DNA of 64,000 bases from a bacterium (lineage in GTDB: Bacteria > Patescibacteriota > Gracilibacteria > Peribacterales > Peribacteraceae). The notes below the pieces were generated by a model that was not told where the DNA came from, made no database searches, and saw only the letters and a program-made list of their open reading frames with translations. The DNA lies in assembly GCA_029558515.1 (NCBI GenBank), contig JAKQEM010000009.1, positions 42,186-106,185 of the forward strand. Direction: 5' to 3'. Both the position numbers and the translations under genes were made by a program. Below are positions 17,909 through 26,712 of this stretch, piece after piece. Position 1 is the stretch's first letter. Every line of letters starts with the position of its first letter.

Positions 17909-18826
17909 ATGAGACGTTCTCTTCCTGCACTCCTTCTTCTGCCACTCCTTGCCGCCTGTTCGCGGACAAGCAATCTTCCGCCGGAGGTCGTACTGGAACG
18001 AACCGTGGTCGCAAACCAAGCCGTGGAATCCGCGCATGTGGAGGGTACTGCGAACGTTCAAAATCTTTCGCTGTTTGCGGTCAATATGAAGGAAGGAGTC
18101 CTACGCTTTGAAGGAGACATGCAGGATGGCGGCAGACAACTCTTCCTGGATCTGAACCTCACGGGCATCATGACCGATGGAGATCGCAATACGATGGAAG
18201 CCGATGCGGCATTGATCGTACTCGACGGCAGAGAAACGTACGTGCGTCTGAATGAACTCAACGTGAGCGAGGAGAATCCTGCCAACGATCCTATGCGTCA
18301 GATCGCTGCGACGCTCGCCGGACACTGGTGGTCTCTTTCACCCGTTTCGCCGTGGAAGGAAGCGGCAGTCACTCCTGATCCGCATTTTTTACGAATGCAA
18401 TCGGAGACCGTCATCGTGGTGCGTGACAACGGCATCAAGAGCCTCGACGGGCGTGATGTTCACCTCTTTGACGTGCGGATGGATCCCGTGAAGCTTCAAG
18501 CATTTCTCTCGTCGCAGCTCGCGGCAAGCGGTGCGGTGATGGAAGAATCCTCCACCGGAACAACCGTAGTGACGAATGCGCCGGATGCGGACGGCTCACT
18601 CTGGATTGATACGAAGACGTATTTGTTACACAAGGCACGATGGATCGTGCGCCTGAAAAACGGAGAATCGGTGGAGTTCACGATTTCCTTCAGTGATCAT
18701 CAGAAACCCGTAGCAATTGTCCCGCCCAACGATGCACTCCCGTTTCCCTCCAATGCGTCCGATCTGCTGCAACTTCTTCAGACGCAGAATGCGACGGAAT
18801 CTGCTACCATGCTCATCACAGACTGA
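17909..18826 (+). CDS. Putative lipoprotein
   Basis: MRRSLPALLLLPLLAACSRTSN lipobox (LLAAC); beta-rich sequence resembling LppX/LprG-type or outer-lipoprotein sorting folds. Confidence 0.7.
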   Translation: MRRSLPALLLLPLLAACSRTSNLPPEVVLERTVVANQAVESAHVEGTANVQNLSLFAVNMKEGVLRFEGDMQDGGRQLFLDLNLTGIMTDGDRNTMEADAALIVLDGRETYVRLNELNVSEENPANDPMRQIAATLAGHWWSLSPVSPWKEAAVTPDPHFLRMQSETVIVVRDNGIKSLDGRDVHLFDVRMDPVKLQAFLSSQLAASGAVMEESSTGTTVVTNAPDADGSLWIDTKTYLLHKARWIVRLKNGESVEFTISFSDHQKPVAIVPPNDALPFPSNASDLLQLLQTQNATESATMLITD

Positions 18827-18831
18827 CACTC

Positions 18832-20823
18832 ATGGACGCTCCATCCACTCCCATCGACGGCATCGCGTCTCCCGCTCCACAGCCACCCGATGCAAATGGT
18901 GCGGATGAAAAGTTGGTGCAACGCTGGAAGGTGTTGATTTCCGGCGCGATGGGTGTGACGTACGCGGCGTACATTCTGTGGTGCCTCGTACTTATGATGC
19001 TTCTGCCTTCAACGTCGCCAAACGCACCGTTACTAGTAAACGTAGGGTTGGTGAGCATGCTGGCGGGCGCGGCGGGATTCCTACTGATCTCACTTATCTC
19101 ACTGCTACACATCGGCCGTGCGCACGCATCGCCGCAATCACGGAACATTGCCCTCATCAAGCTGGGAGCGCTCATGGTTCCGGGGCTTCTCCTGAGCGGC
19201 CTGACTGCGTATAAGATCATCGGAGAACCCGCCTACACCATCGATATTCTTTCGCCTACGACCGCCGAGGAATTGGTTGCGCCCGTTGCGATGTCATTCA
19301 GTGCAGAAACGGCGGTGAATGCGCTTGCACGCAAGGGATTCATCCCGCTGCGTTATCGCTGGGACATCAATGGAGATGCGAAAACGGACAGCGAAACATT
19401 CGAGCCGTTGATCATCGCCACGTACGATCATGCCGAAATCTTTTCCATATCGGTCACCATGATTTCGGCGAGCGGAGAGACGCGAATCGCGCGAAAGCGA
19501 ATACCCATCACGCAAGCGGTATTCTCCGTGACGCCCATGACCCCGATCATCGATACGCCTGTCGTCTTCGATCTCTCCAATCTCATCTCCAACGATGTCA
19601 AAATCCTCTCCGCTGATTGGGATTTTGATAATGACGGCACCGTGGATGACACGATTGCAGGACCGCAAGCGAGTACCATTTTCTACCGCACGGGAAAAAT
19701 GACGGTCACCGTAAACGTGCAATTTTCCAACAATACGCGAGTAAGCTACCAGCGCGTGATTTCCGTCGAGGAACCGCCGCCGCTTCCGTTTCCCGTTCGC
19801 ATCGTGAGTGACCCGCAACATTTGGTAAGCACCGCTCCGTTCACGGCGCTCTTTTCCATCGAAACGGACGAGCAAGTTGCCAACGTACAATGGCAGTTCG
19901 GCGACGGAGGCAGGGGAGAGGGGATGAAAGTGGCACATACGTTTACCCGCAACGGCAGCTATCCGGTCCAGGCGAAAGTGCGCACTCAGTCCGGTACCAT
20001 CGCCGACGTTTCCACCGCCGTCTCCATCGTCGAGCGATTGGATTTGCCGGACTTGCGCTTCGAGGGATCGCCCGCGGTATCGGGAGGAAGGATTCAAGGC
20101 GAAGTGCCGCTCACCGTCAGTCTGAAGCCCGTCACAGACAAGCCGTTCGTCACCTTTGTCTGGGAAGCGCCCGATGCGACCGAGATCGGAACGACGAAGG
20201 ATTCCCTGCAGGCGATTTACCGACGTGCGGGTAGGTACAAAATTACTCTGGTTGGGACCGACGCGGAAAACAAAGTCTTGCGACTGCCATTGACCGTGGA
20301 CGTTCGATCGCCCTCCGCCATCGTTTCCTTTCAGATGGAACCGGAATCGGGTGTGGCACCGCTGAACGTACAGTTTGATGCATCTCAGTCAAACATTCCC
20401 GACGATGACATCACCGGTTTCATCTGGGGATTCGGGGACCTCAGCCAGAAGGAATACGGCGGAGCGTATACGGAGCATACTTTCCGAACAGCGGGTACCT
20501 ATACCATTGAACTGACCGTACGAACAGCCGGTGGAAGACAGCAGATTGTGACGCGATCTCTCGTGGTCCGAGCTCCCGTGATTCAAGCGTGCATTCTCCC
20601 AAGCAGAATGCAAGGGACCGCACCGTTTGGCGTTGAATTTTCTTCCGCATGCTCCACCGGTGATATTCGGCAGGTCCTCTGGGATTTTAGCGACGGTTCG
20701 CAGAGCGACGAACGAAACCCCGTACACGTCTTCCTGTCTCCCGGTTCCTACCCCGTTCGATTGACGGTTACGGACGGCGCAGGCTCAACCCATACCGCCT
20801 CCGTGACTCTTACCGCCCAGTAA
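18832..20823 (+). CDS. PKD-domain-containing membrane-anchored protein
   Basis: Two N-terminal TM segments, then repeated PKD signatures: WQFGDGGRGEGMKVAHTFTRNGSYPVQAKV, GFIWGFGDLSQKEYGGAYTEHTFRTAGTYTIELTV, VLWDFSDGSQSDERNPVHVFLSPGSYPVRLTV. Confidence 0.9.
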   Translation: MDAPSTPIDGIASPAPQPPDANGADEKLVQRWKVLISGAMGVTYAAYILWCLVLMMLLPSTSPNAPLLVNVGLVSMLAGAAGFLLISLISLLHIGRAHASPQSRNIALIKLGALMVPGLLLSGLTAYKIIGEPAYTIDILSPTTAEELVAPVAMSFSAETAVNALARKGFIPLRYRWDINGDAKTDSETFEPLIIATYDHAEIFSISVTMISASGETRIARKRIPITQAVFSVTPMTPIIDTPVVFDLSNLISNDVKILSADWDFDNDGTVDDTIAGPQASTIFYRTGKMTVTVNVQFSNNTRVSYQRVISVEEPPPLPFPVRIVSDPQHLVSTAPFTALFSIETDEQVANVQWQFGDGGRGEGMKVAHTFTRNGSYPVQAKVRTQSGTIADVSTAVSIVERLDLPDLRFEGSPAVSGGRIQGEVPLTVSLKPVTDKPFVTFVWEAPDATEIGTTKDSLQAIYRRAGRYKITLVGTDAENKVLRLPLTVDVRSPSAIVSFQMEPESGVAPLNVQFDASQSNIPDDDITGFIWGFGDLSQKEYGGAYTEHTFRTAGTYTIELTVRTAGGRQQIVTRSLVVRAPVIQACILPSRMQGTAPFGVEFSSACSTGDIRQVLWDFSDGSQSDERNPVHVFLSPGSYPVRLTVTDGAGSTHTASVTLTAQ

Positions 20824-20824
20824 T

Positions 20825-20917
20825 ATGAAGCAATCCACTCTCGTACGCACCATCGCCGTTCTCGGGGTATGTGCTCTGCTCCTCGGGACGATCCTGCCGA
20901 TTCTTTCCGGTTTTTAA
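20825..20917 (+). CDS. 30-aa putative single-TM small protein
   Basis: MKQSTLVRTIAVLGVCALLLGTILPILSGF*, starting 2 nt after the PKD gene stop; read by hand. Confidence 0.5.
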   Translation: MKQSTLVRTIAVLGVCALLLGTILPILSGF

Positions 20918-21019
20918 CTCTATTTGTAGGGATGAGCATGCGTTTCATGAATACGAGAAAATAGTGTTGAATTGCTTCTCAGAAGAGATTATTATTTCGT
21001 ACTATTTTCACATTCAATT

Positions 21020-21598
21020 ATGGGACAATTGATCATAAATATATGGAATGATTGTGGTATTGAACCGACAAAGGAAGGTATACTTGTGGTTGCAAAAGCA
21101 GTAAGGAAGTATCGGGCCGCTGTGCGTAGGGATATAGATCATTTGGTTACTTTAAGAAGTGTAAATATGGTTGACCTTGAATCTGTTGCGAGTGCGTTTG
21201 AGCAATATGGTATGTCTGAAAAATTTCAAAAAGCTTTGGAAGAAATGGTAATACATAATGAATTAATAAATAATATACTTGGTAATTTTCCAATTAATCC
21301 ATTACGTCATCCTGAAGATGTATCTGGAATTCATCAAATAACATCAGGGATGGTGAAACGTACAATACAAGAAAGTAAATGTAGATTGAATCACACTAGC
21401 AATTGTTATGCTCCCCCGCAAACGCAAACTGGTGTGCTTGTCAGCAACGATTGTAATGAATTGAATTTTCTTTCGCAGGACGAATTAAAAACTTCATATT
21501 ATTATGGGGGACAGCAAATTAATGGTGAATCAACTTATGGTGAAATTCTTAACATGAGAATAGATTTGTTCCCAAAGACTGAAGAAGTCATTCCCTGA
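21020..21598 (+). CDS. Hypothetical protein in an AT-rich island
   Basis: MGQLIINIWNDCGIEPTKEG...; clear GC drop relative to flanks. Confidence 0.5.
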   Translation: MGQLIINIWNDCGIEPTKEGILVVAKAVRKYRAAVRRDIDHLVTLRSVNMVDLESVASAFEQYGMSEKFQKALEEMVIHNELINNILGNFPINPLRHPEDVSGIHQITSGMVKRTIQESKCRLNHTSNCYAPPQTQTGVLVSNDCNELNFLSQDELKTSYYYGGQQINGESTYGEILNMRIDLFPKTEEVIP

Positions 21599-21643
21599 TC
21601 TCTAACCATATACAGATATTCACGTTGAGAGTAGCATTACCGT

Positions 21644-22507
21644 ATGCGGCACGGATTTCTGCTGATTGACAAGCCCATCGGCCCCACCAGTCATGATATC
21701 GTCGCGACGATCCGCAAGCGTCTCGGCGAGCGCTCCGTGGGACATTTGGGGACGCTGGATCCCGAAGCATCCGGACTGATGATTGTGGCGGTCGGAAAGA
21801 AAGCACTCAAAGTCATTGAACTCTTCGGCAATCTTTCAAAGGAATATCGAGCATCCGTGCGCCTCGGCGCCGTCAGTACAACGTACGATTCGGCGGGCAG
21901 CATCGAAGAACAAACGCCTTTACCCGGAAGAACCCCACCCGATCTCACGACACTCAATCAATGCATCAAGGATCGCTTCATCGGGCACATCAATCAAGTC
22001 CCCCCCGCACACTCCGCCATTCACATTGACGGAACGCGCGCATACGATCTGGCGCGCCAAGGCAAAATCGTGGAGATGAAGGCTCGAACGGTAGAAATCG
22101 AACGATGTGAAGTGCTCTCAAACGAATATCCCGCACTGGAACTATCCGTACGTTGCGGATCGGGAACCTACATTCGTTCCCTCGCGCACGATCTGGGAAG
22201 GGTACTTCGCTGCGGCGGATACCTTAGCGGGTTACGGCGCACGAGAGTGGGGGAGTGGCGGATCGAGGATGCTGTGACGACGGAAACCGTCTCCTGGACG
22301 GACGTGCGGCCGCTGAAAGACATTCTTGCGAATCACCCGCGAGCAATCCTCACCGATGAGGAATACAGAGAAGTTGGTTTTGGACGCCCAATTCAGCAAT
22401 CCGCAACCGGAGAAGTCATTGCTTGGCACGACGGTCTTCCCGTCGCCATTCTCGTACCGGCGGATGCAAATGGCCAAAAGTCACTGAGGCCGAGAAAGGT
22501 ATTTTGA
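21644..22507 (+). CDS. truB: tRNA pseudouridine(55) synthase TruB
   Basis: GFLLIDKPIGPTSHDIVATIRKRLGERSVGHLGTLDPEASGLMIVAVGKKALK, YRASVRLG, GSGTYIRSLAHDLGR. Confidence 0.96.
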   Translation: MRHGFLLIDKPIGPTSHDIVATIRKRLGERSVGHLGTLDPEASGLMIVAVGKKALKVIELFGNLSKEYRASVRLGAVSTTYDSAGSIEEQTPLPGRTPPDLTTLNQCIKDRFIGHINQVPPAHSAIHIDGTRAYDLARQGKIVEMKARTVEIERCEVLSNEYPALELSVRCGSGTYIRSLAHDLGRVLRCGGYLSGLRRTRVGEWRIEDAVTTETVSWTDVRPLKDILANHPRAILTDEEYREVGFGRPIQQSATGEVIAWHDGLPVAILVPADANGQKSLRPRKVF

Positions 22508-22610
22508 TATCGTCACAGCCCTCGATTCCAACACGGGGAAATTTGGGATGATCTGCACCGCAACTACCGCGAGCACAGCGTGCCACAACCGAATTAAGCG
22601 AAGCGAAATC

Positions 22611-22687
22611 TGGTGGGTCAGGTGGGATTTGAACCCACGGCCAATTGCTTAAGAGGCAACTGCTCTACCGGACTGAGCTACTGACCC
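22611..22687 (-). tRNA. tRNA-Lys (anticodon CTT), CCA encoded
   Basis: Reverse strand GGGTCAGTAGCTCAGTCCGGTAGAGCAGTTGCCTCTTAAGCAATTGGCCGTGGGTTCAAATCCCACCTGACCCACCA. Confidence 0.93.
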
Positions 22688-22776
22688 GCTCAAATGAGCG
22701 GGGAAACGATACCAGACATCTCAAAGGTATCAACCGTTTTTAAGATCACCTCACGATTTGGCTCACGCATCCGGTG

Positions 22777-24168
22777 CTATAACTCGGTACCCAGAACCAC
22801 CATCTCGGGCAGTTCTAACTTCTGAGCAGTGTATGTTCCTTCCAGTTCTGCGATGCCGCGGCTGACAGGATACTCCAAGTGCAGGGAACGAGGCAGAGAG
22901 TTGTACTGTGAGACAATGACGTTATCTTCCGTACGGCCGTCCGCATACGTGACCGCGTGCGTCCAGATGATTTCCGTCGTGCGGGGTTTGCGACCGTTGA
23001 TCAAAAGATCCTCCGGCGCAGTTTGCGCGAAGAATGGGCCTTGCATGTCAACCGATCGTCCATCGGGTAGGCCATAGAGTTCCACAATAGCCTCCGTTCC
23101 CTCGATGCGCGTGAGCATGACCACATCGCCGGGCGTATTATTGACTACCTGCAGATCCTGCTTCCCGAAGTACACCGTTGCATCGATCCCGACGCCAAAT
23201 TCCTTATAGTAGGTGACGTACAGACTGTGACTCTTGCGCTGGGTGACGGGCAAACCCGCCAGAAGCACGGAACGGTACACCGTCGTGGATACCTGGCAGA
23301 TACCGCCCCCGGGTTCATTGACGAGATCTTTGCCGTTCACGATCACCAATGCATTTTTCCAGCCTGATGCGCCCACCAGTGCATCGTTAAAGGAGAACAC
23401 CGATCCGACGGGAATGACCGCCCCGTTCATCCGACCAAGCAACGCTTGATGAATGTTTTGGATGCGTCCCCAGGGTGATCGTGCAAAATCGGACCGTCCA
23501 ACGGAGAGGCGAGTCAGAGTTTTGGAGCTGCCATCCTCCGCGAGGACGAAGAGTTGCGGCTGAACGAATGATGTCTCACTATCAATCACCTCATCTGTCT
23601 GACCCCGCAGGGATTTGGCAATGCGACTGCTGAGCAGAGCGGCATCAAATTCATATCCCGCCTGCGTCTCTCCCACGCTCTCACCGCGCAGGATACGTCG
23701 ATCCTGATGTACATTGCGGAAGATGGCGTTTTTTGGCCGTTGAAAATCCGTCGGTTCCCCCGCCTCGATGGAAAGTCGAATGGCATGCTCATCGATGTGG
23801 AATGCCGCACACTGCTCGTCTAAGGAAAATCCGATCCAAGACGGATGCTTGCCGGCGGAGGCCAGCCATTGCGCATGTATCATTGCCGAACCTCGCTCAC
23901 GATCTACAAAACGTACGTCAGCGATCCGACGGAGCATCTCGTGACGCATGTGTACTGCTAGCACAGCATTTTCCAAAGAAATTTGATGCTGGAAACGATT
24001 CGCTATGCGCCGCTGTAAACGAAGGGCGACTCTGTATTCTTCAACCGTGTAATTGCTGCCTGATTGCTGCGATGATAACGACTGATTGACATCCCATGCT
24101 TGGAGGGCACCGGGAAAAACGACAAGAGAGAGGAGGAGAACGGTTTGGAAGCGTAGGGTGGCGGGCAC
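22777..24168 (-). CDS. VanW family protein
   Basis: GSVFSFNDALVGASGWKNALVIVNGKDLVNEPGGGICQVSTTVYRSVLLAGLPVTQRKSHSLYVTYYKEFGVGIDATVYFGKQDLQVVNNT. Confidence 0.95.
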   Translation of the reverse strand: MPATLRFQTVLLLSLVVFPGALQAWDVNQSLSSQQSGSNYTVEEYRVALRLQRRIANRFQHQISLENAVLAVHMRHEMLRRIADVRFVDRERGSAMIHAQWLASAGKHPSWIGFSLDEQCAAFHIDEHAIRLSIEAGEPTDFQRPKNAIFRNVHQDRRILRGESVGETQAGYEFDAALLSSRIAKSLRGQTDEVIDSETSFVQPQLFVLAEDGSSKTLTRLSVGRSDFARSPWGRIQNIHQALLGRMNGAVIPVGSVFSFNDALVGASGWKNALVIVNGKDLVNEPGGGICQVSTTVYRSVLLAGLPVTQRKSHSLYVTYYKEFGVGIDATVYFGKQDLQVVNNTPGDVVMLTRIEGTEAIVELYGLPDGRSVDMQGPFFAQTAPEDLLINGRKPRTTEIIWTHAVTYADGRTEDNVIVSQYNSLPRSLHLEYPVSRGIAELEGTYTAQKLELPEMVVLGTEL

Positions 24169-24244
24169 GGTGTGTGTGACGAAATTGTTGATTGTATTAT
24201 AACATAGTCATGCTTATATGCAATCACATTTGTTCAACATTCTT

Positions 24245-24838
24245 TCACCGCTTTCTACGCCATGCATGCAGAACTGCCACAGTCATGGCAAGGGGCAGCG
24301 AAGAAATGAGGAACAAGAGATCCGTTGCCACACCGGCCGTGGGGAGCGCGCTCAACACACTGATTGCGGTGATACTCACCTGATCCTGCAACGGTCCATC
24401 CGCGATGTCCGTCCCTGTGATCGTGGTGATGGTATTGAGAACGGTTCCGTGCTCCACCGATGCGTGTGCCGCCAATACATACTCATGTTCCCATACTTCT
24501 CCGGGATCCAAACGCGGCAACGCCCATTGCATGCTGCCGGATCCCAGCATCACCGCTGAACCCGATTCGACGACGGAGAGGAGGGATGGATCGAATCGCT
24601 CCGTCACCTCCGCATCATTGATGACTCTCAGAAGTACGTTTTGCACCCGGATGGTAAAGCGGATGCGTCCGCCGGGAAGCACCTCCTTCTTATCCGTCGT
24701 CTTCATCAAAAGAACGGAGCGCTCCTGTGACGTATCGGCAACCGTCTTCCCATTCGCAAGAGACGAAGCGGGCGCCAGGAAGCAGACGACAATGAACACC
24801 GGGATGAGGACATATCGCATGCGCGAGACACTCTGCAT
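24245..24838 (-). CDS. DUF11-like conserved repeat surface protein (signal peptide, C-terminal TM with basic tail)
   Basis: N-terminal signal; LPGGRIRFTIRVQNVLLRVINDAEVTERFDPSLL; C-terminal LPTAGVATDLLFLISSLPLAMTVAVLHAWRRKR, sortase-signal-like layout without a canonical LPXTG. Confidence 0.65.
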   Translation of the reverse strand: MQSVSRMRYVLIPVFIVVCFLAPASSLANGKTVADTSQERSVLLMKTTDKKEVLPGGRIRFTIRVQNVLLRVINDAEVTERFDPSLLSVVESGSAVMLGSGSMQWALPRLDPGEVWEHEYVLAAHASVEHGTVLNTITTITGTDIADGPLQDQVSITAISVLSALPTAGVATDLLFLISSLPLAMTVAVLHAWRRKR

Positions 24839-25007
24839 AGGAAGGGGAACGGAAAAGGAAGTATGTGTATCACAATTGCGAGTATCTGTACATGCAAAGC
24901 CTCATCAGATTCCGATGAAAAACCCCTTCGCAGAGTACGAGCAGTCTCGCTCACTGTCATTCCACTCATCAAACCTTACAGATCAGTATCGGGAGAAAAG
25001 ACAGCTC

Positions 25008-25047
25008 ACCACGAGCAAGTCCGCATGAGGCGGACGAGCCAAATGGT
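25008..25047 (-). repeat. 40-nt tRNA-trailing palindromic element, copy 3
   Basis: Reverse strand ACCATTTGGCTCG-TCCGCC-TCA-TGCGGA-CTTGCTCGTGGT, aligned without gaps to copies at 530 and 30238. Confidence 0.6.
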
Positions 25048-25364
25048 GGACGATACTGTACGAAGCTCGAACCGAGATTGTCGAGACTCACTCAAGATTA
25101 CAGACCGCACTTTCTCTGTTGCACGAGCCGATTTTTGCGTAGTTGAAGAAAGAGGAATCGTACAAAAATGGCATTGCAGTGCCATGGCACCTCCATGCTC
25201 CGATCCTCTGAATAGGAACCCCCGAGATAGACTTGGTTGCCCTGTAGAACTCGAATAGAACTCCCGGGAGCATTTCCATCGTCGGGAACACGTTGTCCAA
25301 TTCCGGCAGGATGCCACTAATTCCAGTGTCGCAAATTTCCTATGTCCTCTATCCTATTCAACAT

Positions 25365-25658
25365 ATGAGATACCCTGCGCTCCATAGCAAGCAGACCAAG
25401 AGGCTCATCATTTTAGTATGCAGCGCGATCATGTTATTCATAATCCTCCCCCAACTCTCGATAACAGAGAAGATATGCAATCGAGAGGAAGTCGTTATCC
25501 CCGCATCGAAGACTGCCAATGAGATGACGCGATGCAGAGAATGGGGCAAGATCCCCAGTATAACCGGCATGCTCTTCTTCATGGCTATGACTGTCGGAGG
25601 CATGGTGGGCTGGTCACTTCTGGACGAGCATAAACAAAGGGAGGTGCCACGGAATTGA
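25365..25658 (+). CDS. Small membrane protein, hypothetical
   Basis: MRYPALHSKQTKRLIILVCSAIMLFIILPQLS... two hydrophobic segments. Confidence 0.4.
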   Translation: MRYPALHSKQTKRLIILVCSAIMLFIILPQLSITEKICNREEVVIPASKTANEMTRCREWGKIPSITGMLFFMAMTVGGMVGWSLLDEHKQREVPRN

Positions 25659-25712
25659 TATTACACAAAGCACATAGACACTGGCATTGGCATCATCCTC
25701 CTCACCTCTGCC

Positions 25713-26336
25713 ATGCTAAAGAAGAAGCGCCCATCATGTACAAGAACTGCTTCATCGGCGGTCCCTGTAAATACACATCTTCTCTTCGCCCACGCTCTCA
25801 TCGAAGCGAACGGCAACGCCACGGAGGCGGCGCGACGTGTGTTCAAGCTGGGCAGCAAAGGGGGCAAGGACGTGCAGCGGACCGCCGAGAGCATGGGGTC
25901 CCAGTACTTGAGGAAAGTTGAGGTGCAACGGCACCTCGCTGGGCTCCTCGATAGCGTCGCCATGAACCGCAACTGGGTCCTTCTGCGCTTGAAACAGCTC
26001 GGAGAGCAGGAGAGGGACCAGCACCTTGCACTCAAGAGCATCACGCTCGTAGCGCACCTCCTCAAGTTGCTCCCCGAGGAACAGAGGAAGCCGGACAAGG
26101 ACGGAGAGCTGCAGCGCAAGACTCTCTTTCTACTCAAGCCACCGGAGATCCCTGTTGGCGGGAAGCCGTCACCACAGCTCATCGAACAGTGGAGAGAGGG
26201 CGGCATCCCGGAGCATGTGCTCGCGGATTGGCAGCAAAACGGCATGCCCGCAGAGGCAGAGATGACGGATTCTATTGAGGAAGCGATGGGGTTCCATCAC
26301 TCACTTTGTGAGAGTCCGGACCGTCGCGTCGGGTAG
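25713..26336 (+). CDS. Terminase small-subunit-like protein
   Basis: NTHLLFAHALIEANGNATEAARRVFKLGSKGGKDVQRTAESMGSQYLRKVEVQRHLAGLLD resembles the Terminase_2 N-terminal HTH pattern. No large terminase found nearby. Confidence 0.5.
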   Translation: MLKKKRPSCTRTASSAVPVNTHLLFAHALIEANGNATEAARRVFKLGSKGGKDVQRTAESMGSQYLRKVEVQRHLAGLLDSVAMNRNWVLLRLKQLGEQERDQHLALKSITLVAHLLKLLPEEQRKPDKDGELQRKTLFLLKPPEIPVGGKPSPQLIEQWREGGIPEHVLADWQQNGMPAEAEMTDSIEEAMGFHHSLCESPDRRVG

Positions 26337-26374
26337 GCGTGAGTAATTTGAAGTGCATCGTTAAACCGATGGAG

Positions 26375-26380
26375 TATACT
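26375..26380 (+). promoter_or_regulatory. -10-like box TATACT placing a start site at ~26387
   Basis: TATACT ends 6 nt before G26387, the first base of the 12-bp closing stem; no good -35 at 17 nt. Confidence 0.35.
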
Positions 26381-26386
26381 GGACTC

Positions 26387-26522
26387 GACCCAAGACATCG
26401 GCGGGCTTTCTACGTCCGCATCCCACCTTCAACGCAAGAAGGGGCACCTCTGCCTCGGTCAAGCGTTGCCGGTGGGAAACCATCCAATGTCTTGGGTCAA
26501 CCGAGCAGGGTGTCCCTTTTTG
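26387..26522 (+). ncRNA. Candidate novel structured RNA / bistable leader
   Basis: Fold A: 26387-26398/26487-26498 (12 bp), 26401-26406/26414-26419, 26422-26427/26471-26476, 26430-26435/26463-26468, 26441-26446/26451-26456. Fold B: 26439-26458 with 26501-26518 (18 bp, two single-nt bulges) then T5. Confidence 0.6.
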
Positions 26523-26545
26523 GTCCATGCCTTTCTCCCGAGCTC

Positions 26546-26695
26546 ATGCCATCCATCGAAACGATCTTCGAGCGCGTAATCCTCTTTCTTCGCTTCATCA
26601 GCGCGTCGATCTTTTGGGTCCTCCTTCTCGGGGGAATTCTCGTCTCGGTCTTCGCTCCGGCATATCACACGCCTGCCTATCTCATGTTCGAGTGA
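26546..26695 (+). CDS. 49-aa small membrane protein downstream of the structured RNA
   Basis: MPSIETIFERVILFLRFISASIFWVLLLGGILVSVFAPAYHTPAYLMFE; the longer 26339 ORF would have to read through the structured region. Confidence 0.45.
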   Translation: MPSIETIFERVILFLRFISASIFWVLLLGGILVSVFAPAYHTPAYLMFE

Positions 26696-26712
26696 ACTTT
26701 CCTATTTCTCCT

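Noticed and set aside
26387-26498. Structured RNA as a tRNA or T-box leader
   Set aside because: Has a 7-nt loop on a 6-bp arm and a GGTGGG segment, but no D-arm, T-arm TTC, CCA end or canonical T-box sequence.
26339-26545. N-terminal extension of the 118-aa ORF through the structured RNA
   Set aside because: The region is explained by nested and alternative base pairing, and the peptide has no domain; the internal ATG at 26546 gives a coherent TM peptide. Not fully excluded.
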